Shown: positions 63,956-64,000 of the stretch, one piece after another
Position numbering within the stretch: the stretch's first letter is position 1
Layout of the letters: the number at the start of each line of letters is the position of its first letter
Source of the DNA: Spodoptera frugiperda
Lineage: Eukaryota; Arthropoda; Insecta; Lepidoptera; Noctuidae
Direction of reading: 5' to 3'
DNA length: 64,000 nucleotides
NCBI RefSeq assembly: GCF_023101765.2
Contig: NC_064239.1
Span: forward strand, 11,800,315 to 11,864,314
Notes under the pieces: model-generated
What the model was told of the DNA's origin: nothing
What the model saw: only the letters and a program-made list of their open reading frames with translations
Databases searched by the model: none
Program-made: the position numbers and the translations under genes

Positions 63956-64000
63956 TCTCATAAAAAAATATGTCCATAACAAAATAATAATACGACTAAA

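Noticed and set aside
1..64000. Bacterial-type defence, CRISPR, phage or plasmid systems
   Set aside because: Introns, SINEs, MITEs and LTR elements show that this is an insect nuclear genome; no regularly spaced repeat array or operon-like gene run exists.

Overview
This is eukaryotic DNA from an insect, almost certainly a lepidopteran. It is AT-rich, its genes are split by GT-AG introns, and it is crowded with short interspersed repeats. Two repeat families are tRNA-derived SINEs, several are palindromic MITEs, and there is a TTAA-flanked piggyBac-like element, RTE-type LINE tails and a BEL/Pao LTR element. From memory several of the repeat families look noctuid, but that placement is inference. 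There are no bacterial operons and no CRISPR array. Most of the 64 kb is repeat-littered non-coding DNA. Left end (1-13.2 kb): this is the gene-bearing part. The 3' half of a UBXN1-like UBX-domain gene (plus strand) ends at 2028. An intact gag-protease ORF (plus, 3235-4392) with no reverse transcriptase or visible LTRs follows; it is either a domesticated retroelement gene or the remnant of one. Two secreted RNase T2 genes then lie in tandem on the minus strand (4713-6117 and 10987-13192). They share the same three-exon layout, a 38-nt signal-peptide exon and identical intron phases, so they are a local duplication. Between them are several MITEs and an internally deleted piggyBac-like element (9016-9995). 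Middle (13.2-50.7 kb): I recognise no conserved protein-coding exon. The region holds many copies of repeat families A to J, LINE fragments and individually interesting terminal-inverted-repeat elements, interspersed with non-repetitive CpG-rich islands. Those islands, a CRE-type motif cluster, an AP-1/CRE cluster and strong splice donors suggest one or more long-intron genes, but this is inference. Right part (50.7-57 kb): three isolated plus-strand candidate exons occur: a 5' exon with an N-myristoylation-type start at 50769, a 49-nt internal exon at 53418, and an acidic terminal exon at 56065-56232 followed by a poly(A) signal. Three RFX X-box-like palindromes lie around the last two. I could not identify the gene or prove that the exons belong together. 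Right end (57-64 kb): a BEL/Pao LTR retrotransposon derivative (59348 to about 62243) carries a short gag and one 481-codon pol frame that bridges several internal deletions. It sits inside a copy of repeat A, which also hosts a MITE. Repeat families are named A-J here for cross-reference; the names are mine.
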